NCBI RefSeq assembly: GCF_016745275.1
Contig: NZ_JADOEP010000005.1
Span: 1-64,000, forward strand
DNA from: Enterococcus sp. BWB1-3
GTDB taxonomy: Bacteria; Bacillota; Bacilli; Lactobacillales; Enterococcaceae
DNA: 64,000 nucleotides
Reading direction: 5' to 3'
This document shows positions 60,988 through 64,000 of the stretch, piece by piece (the first letter of the stretch is position 1; the number at the start of each line of letters is the position of its first letter). The position numbers were made by a program, and so were the translations under genes. The notes under the pieces are model-generated. The model searched no databases and was not told the DNA's origin. It was given only the letters and a program-made list of their open reading frames with translations.

Positions 60988-61058
60988 GTCAATAATTGAG
61001 AAAAGAAAATTATAACTTTAGAGTTTAACTTTAAATAATTTGCCCGGAGGAATGAATA

Positions 61059-62372
61059 GTGAAGAAACGCGTAATCCCAATGTTAGTATTAAGTTCATTA
61101 GTACTTTCAACAGTAGGACCTTCTGCAACTGCATTCGCAGATGATGTTGATTCAAAAATTCAACAACAGGAACAAAAAATCAGTGGACTTAAAGCCCAGG
61201 AAGCATCAGTACAAACACAAATCGCTTCTTTACAAAATGAAATTGCTGAAATCGTAACACAAGCAGATCAACTGCAATTAGAACAAACTGAATTAAGAGA
61301 ACAGACAGCAGCATTGGCAGCTGAAATTGCTGAATTAACTAAACGGATTGAAAAACGTGAAGTTGCTATTCAGGAACAAGCGCGTGACGTTCAAGTGAAC
61401 GGAAGTGCAACTAGTTATATGGATACTGTTTTAGCAGCGGAATCATTTTCTGATGCTATTACTCGTGTTCAGGCCCTGACAACAATTGTCAGAGCAAACA
61501 ATGATTTAGTACAGCAGCAAAAAGATGATCAGCAAGCAGTAGAAGCTAAAAAAGCTGAAACTCAAGAAAAAAGTGCTAAAATAGAAGAAAACCAAGTAGC
61601 ATTAGAAGCTCAAAAAGGTGAAATTATTAAGTCACAGCTTGATTTGGAAGTATTACAAGCAGGCTTGTCTGCTGAACGTGCAACTGCAGAAGATCAAAAA
61701 GCTGCGTTTGTTCAACAAAAGGCAGAAGCAGAAGCACAACGTGCACTGGTAGCCCAACAGGAGGCAGCAGCTAGAGAAGCAGCTGAAGCTGCCGCGGCGA
61801 CTGCTGCAGCAGAACAGTCAACTGTTGAAGAAAATAATAGTACAACGGCTGCAACTGAAGATGTTGGGAATACAACATCAGGTAATTCAGGAAGCAATAA
61901 TAATACTAATAGCGGTGGGAACAATACGAATTCAGGTAATGGAGGTGTTACACCGACACCAACGCCAACACCAGATCCTGTACCGACACCAACGCCCGAT
62001 CCTACACCTGCTCCTGCACCGTCAGGCGGTTCAGCAGTTTCTGTAGCGATGGCACAAAAAGGAAAATCTTACGTATGGGGTTCTAAAGGACCAAACAGCT
62101 TTGACTGTTCAGGGCTTGTCTATTACGCATTTATGACTGCTCAAGGTCGTAATGTGGGTGGCTATACAGTGGCTCAAGAGGGTGCCGGAACACGTATCGC
62201 AGTTTCAGAAGCTCAAGCAGGAGACTTGTACTTCTGGGGAGCACCGGGCGCTTCTTATCACGTAGCAATTGCATTAGGCGGAGGTTCATTCGTTCATGCA
62301 GCTAACCCTTCTCAAGGGGTATGTGTAAATTCAGTAAGCGAATGGGCGCCAAGCTTTGCAGTACGTATGTAA
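61059..62372 (+). CDS. sagA: SagA-like secreted NlpC/P60 peptidoglycan hydrolase
   Basis: 437 residues. Signal peptide cut near ATAFA (about 27) and a coiled coil (about 30-240) closely related to the previous protein (RDVQVNGSATSYMDTVLAAESFSDAITRVQ). A low-complexity Asn/Gly/Ser then Pro/Thr linker (about 255-325) follows. The C-terminal NlpC/P60 domain has Cys about 350 in FDCSGLVYYAF and His near 400 in YHVAIAL. Cuts muropeptides between D-Glu and the third residue. GTG start, with CGGAGG upstream. This is the major secreted antigen type of enterococci. Confidence 0.92.
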   Translation: MKKRVIPMLVLSSLVLSTVGPSATAFADDVDSKIQQQEQKISGLKAQEASVQTQIASLQNEIAEIVTQADQLQLEQTELREQTAALAAEIAELTKRIEKREVAIQEQARDVQVNGSATSYMDTVLAAESFSDAITRVQALTTIVRANNDLVQQQKDDQQAVEAKKAETQEKSAKIEENQVALEAQKGEIIKSQLDLEVLQAGLSAERATAEDQKAAFVQQKAEAEAQRALVAQQEAAAREAAEAAAATAAAEQSTVEENNSTTAATEDVGNTTSGNSGSNNNTNSGGNNTNSGNGGVTPTPTPTPDPVPTPTPDPTPAPAPSGGSAVSVAMAQKGKSYVWGSKGPNSFDCSGLVYYAFMTAQGRNVGGYTVAQEGAGTRIAVSEAQAGDLYFWGAPGASYHVAIALGGGSFVHAANPSQGVCVNSVSEWAPSFAVRM

Positions 62373-62387
62373 TTCAAATTAATTAGT

Positions 62388-62420
62388 CAAAAAGATCTGG
62401 AATTTTTCCAGATCTTTTTT
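62388..62420 (+). terminator. Terminator after sagA
   Basis: AAAAAGATCTGGAA pairs with TTCCAGATCTTTTT around TTT, with a T-run. Confidence 0.9.
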
Positions 62421-62469
62421 TGTCCAATAATTTGTATTTTGTTGTTATTTACCTACAAATATATGATTC

Positions 62470-62506
62470 AAAAAAGATGGAGAATAATTTTGGCTTCTCC
62501 ATCTTA
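62470..62506 (-). terminator. Terminator after pepF
   Basis: AAGATGGAGA and TTCTCCATCTT pair; on the minus strand six T follow. Confidence 0.8.
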
Positions 62507-62522
62507 AGTTGATCCTTTGTGA

Positions 62523-64000
62523 TTAAACATACGGTTCAGTCAATTCGAGGAATTCTTTGATGTCTGCGTTGACTAGATCGACACCCGCCTTCCAGAATTC
62601 AGGTTTTGTCAGATCAACATTTAGATGCTTTTCAGCCAAGTCTTCTGATGTCATTGAAGCAGTATCTCTAAGAAGATCAATATAGCTGTCTTCAAAGTCA
62701 GTACCGCTTTTTTGCGCAGTTGCATAAATTCCTTGACTGAACAGATACCCAAATGTATATGGGAAGTTGTAAAAAGGAATATCATCAATAAAGAAATGAA
62801 GCTTGCTTGCCCAGAAATGAGGATGGTAGTTATCCAGACAATTTTGATAACTTTCTTTTTGTGCTTCAAGCATCATTTCTGTTATCTGTTCTTCTGACAG
62901 TAAACCTGATTTTCTAGCTTCATAGAAGTTTGTTTCAAATAGAAAACGTGCATGAATGTTCATAAACATTGCATTGGCATTTTGAAGTTTTGCATCCAGC
63001 AGATTGATTCGTTCTTCATTAGTTTCAGCTGTTTTTAACGACGCATCAGCGACAATCAGCTCAGCAAATGTACTGGCAGTTTCTGCAACGTTCATCGCAT
63101 AGTCCCGATTCAATGTGGGCAGCTCCCAGAGAACACTGCTGTGAAATGCATGTCCCAACTCGTGGGCTAAGGTGGCTACTTCATTGATGGAACCGCCATA
63201 GGTCATAAATATTCGTGATTCTTTTGTTTCAGGCAGCTCCGTACAATAGCCTCCCGGACGTTTGCCAGGTCGGTCCTCTGCTTCAATCCAGCTTTTTTCA
63301 AATACAGACTGAGCGAATTCAGCCATTTTGGGACTGAATTTTTTGAAGTTCGTTAAAATGAATGCAGCAGCTTCGTCAAAACTGAATACTTTTTCCTTCA
63401 GATTTCCTAAAATAACAGGAGCGTCCTGGTCCTGCCAATCCATCTTTTCTTTGCCGAACAGCTGGGCTTTTCGTGTAAGATAATCAACCATGTGTTGTTT
63501 GTTTTCACTGATTACCTGCCACATTGCGTTTAGTGTGTCTTCCTTCATACGATTATAGGTTAACGGCTTTTCGAGAAAGTTTTTAATTCCGTGAAGCTGA
63601 TAGTCGCTGAGTCTGAATCCGTCTAAATGATTCAGAGTATCGGCAAGCAGGGGGGATTTTTCTGTCCAGACGGCTTCCCACAAATCGAATAATGTCTGTC
63701 TGATTTCGGCATCGGGATCACTCGTCATTCGGTTAAACGCCTGTCCGGCAGATAACTGACTGACTGATCCATCTTTTTCAGTAAATGGAAGGGTTAGTGT
63801 TGAGACAATTGTATCATAATGAGCACTCCATGCAGCTAGACCATCCAGTGAAAGTGTATTGATAATATTTTCTTCATTTTCTGATAGTTGAGCGCGTCCT
63901 TCTGTCCGCAGTTCCGTTAATCGGAATGCCAGCTCCTTCCAGTCATTATGCTCAATAAATTTGGACCACTGTTCATCAGATATTTTCGTCAGCTTTGTTT
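62523..64000 (-). CDS. pepF: Oligoendopeptidase F (M3B family), cut by the window edge
   Basis: At least 491 C-terminal codons. The frame stays open without stop from 62523 to the right end; an ATG at 63728 is internal (upstream sequence LTLPFTEKDGSVSQLSAGQAFNR is normal family sequence). Zinc site HELGHAFHS with the third ligand Glu in NVAETASTFAE. Cleaves oligopeptides in the cytoplasm. Members are about 600 residues, so roughly 100 residues lie outside. Confidence 0.93.
   Translation of the reverse strand, partial: TKLTKISDEQWSKFIEHNDWKELAFRLTELRTEGRAQLSENEENIINTLSLDGLAAWSAHYDTIVSTLTLPFTEKDGSVSQLSAGQAFNRMTSDPDAEIRQTLFDLWEAVWTEKSPLLADTLNHLDGFRLSDYQLHGIKNFLEKPLTYNRMKEDTLNAMWQVISENKQHMVDYLTRKAQLFGKEKMDWQDQDAPVILGNLKEKVFSFDEAAAFILTNFKKFSPKMAEFAQSVFEKSWIEAEDRPGKRPGGYCTELPETKESRIFMTYGGSINEVATLAHELGHAFHSSVLWELPTLNRDYAMNVAETASTFAELIVADASLKTAETNEERINLLDAKLQNANAMFMNIHARFLFETNFYEARKSGLLSEEQITEMMLEAQKESYQNCLDNYHPHFWASKLHFFIDDIPFYNFPYTFGYLFSQGIYATAQKSGTDFEDSYIDLLRDTASMTSEDLAEKHLNVDLTKPEFWKAGVDLVNADIKEFLELTEPYV

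Noticed and set aside
62523-63728. pepF starting at the ATG at 63728
   Set aside because: The frame stays open upstream to the window edge with family-like sequence, so that ATG is internal.

Overview
The window is a low-GC Gram-positive (Lactobacillales) chromosome segment, most likely Enterococcus or a close relative. The evidence is an RpoB of 1205 residues and an RpoC of 1217 residues that read like enterococcal proteins, a ctsR-clpC pair without mcsA/mcsB, a SagA-type NlpC/P60 secreted protein, and gene groups (rpoB-rpoC; def, rpsO, pnp, mreCD, sagA) in the order familiar from enterococci. No tRNA, rRNA or CRISPR array was seen.

Layout. 1-1080: insertion-sequence debris (ISL3-type transposase running off the left edge, an IS3-type 3' scrap, a 23-bp perfect inverted repeat). 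1222-5166: sucrose utilisation (scrB, scrA, LacI-type scrR) with two operators behind a strong promoter. 5390-6618: dead IS4-type transposase and repeats. 6619-7741: MerR regulator with a metallo-beta-lactamase-fold hydrolase. 7882-10876: ctsR-clpC with a CtsR box. 11153-13447: paired U32 proteins (TrhP1/TrhP2 type). 14200-15552: glutathione reductase.

15840-24334 is a flavin-based extracellular electron transfer (EET) locus. It comprises dmkB, eetB, eetA and ndh2 on the minus strand and pplA, fmnB and dmkA on the plus strand. Together they should move electrons from NADH via a membrane NDH-2 and a demethylmenaquinone pool, through EetA/EetB, to a diflavinylated surface lipoprotein. birA follows tail to tail, and a BirA-type operator sits on bioY at 47.6 kb.

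25511-28968: zinc-ribbon protein, then a three-gene TrpXYZ-like ABC importer preceded by a leader that appears undescribed. The leader holds a 19-codon peptide ending in a Tyr/Phe-rich run, competing hairpins and an intrinsic terminator, which is the layout of aromatic amino-acid attenuation. 29402-37339: rpoB and rpoC, separated by an unusually long spacer holding three tandem 120-bp units that each fold into a long hairpin.

37828-47579: msrA, prepilin peptidase, lipoprotein, Dps, argH, argG, membrane XRE protein, UPF0637 protein, signal peptidase, bioY. 47758-49620: pseudogenes (ABC transporter, leucine-rich-repeat surface protein) around a small SH3-like gene. 49669-64000: rpsD, FNT channel, HAD phosphatase, peptide deformylase, rpsO, pnp, mreC-mreD, two paralogous secreted cell-wall hydrolases sharing promoter architecture, and a partial oligoendopeptidase F.

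Intergenic DNA is rich in dispersed repeats. One is a family of about 210 bp with imperfect terminal inverted repeats; another is a pair of TA-flanked MITEs, one of which supplies the stop codon of the HAD gene.
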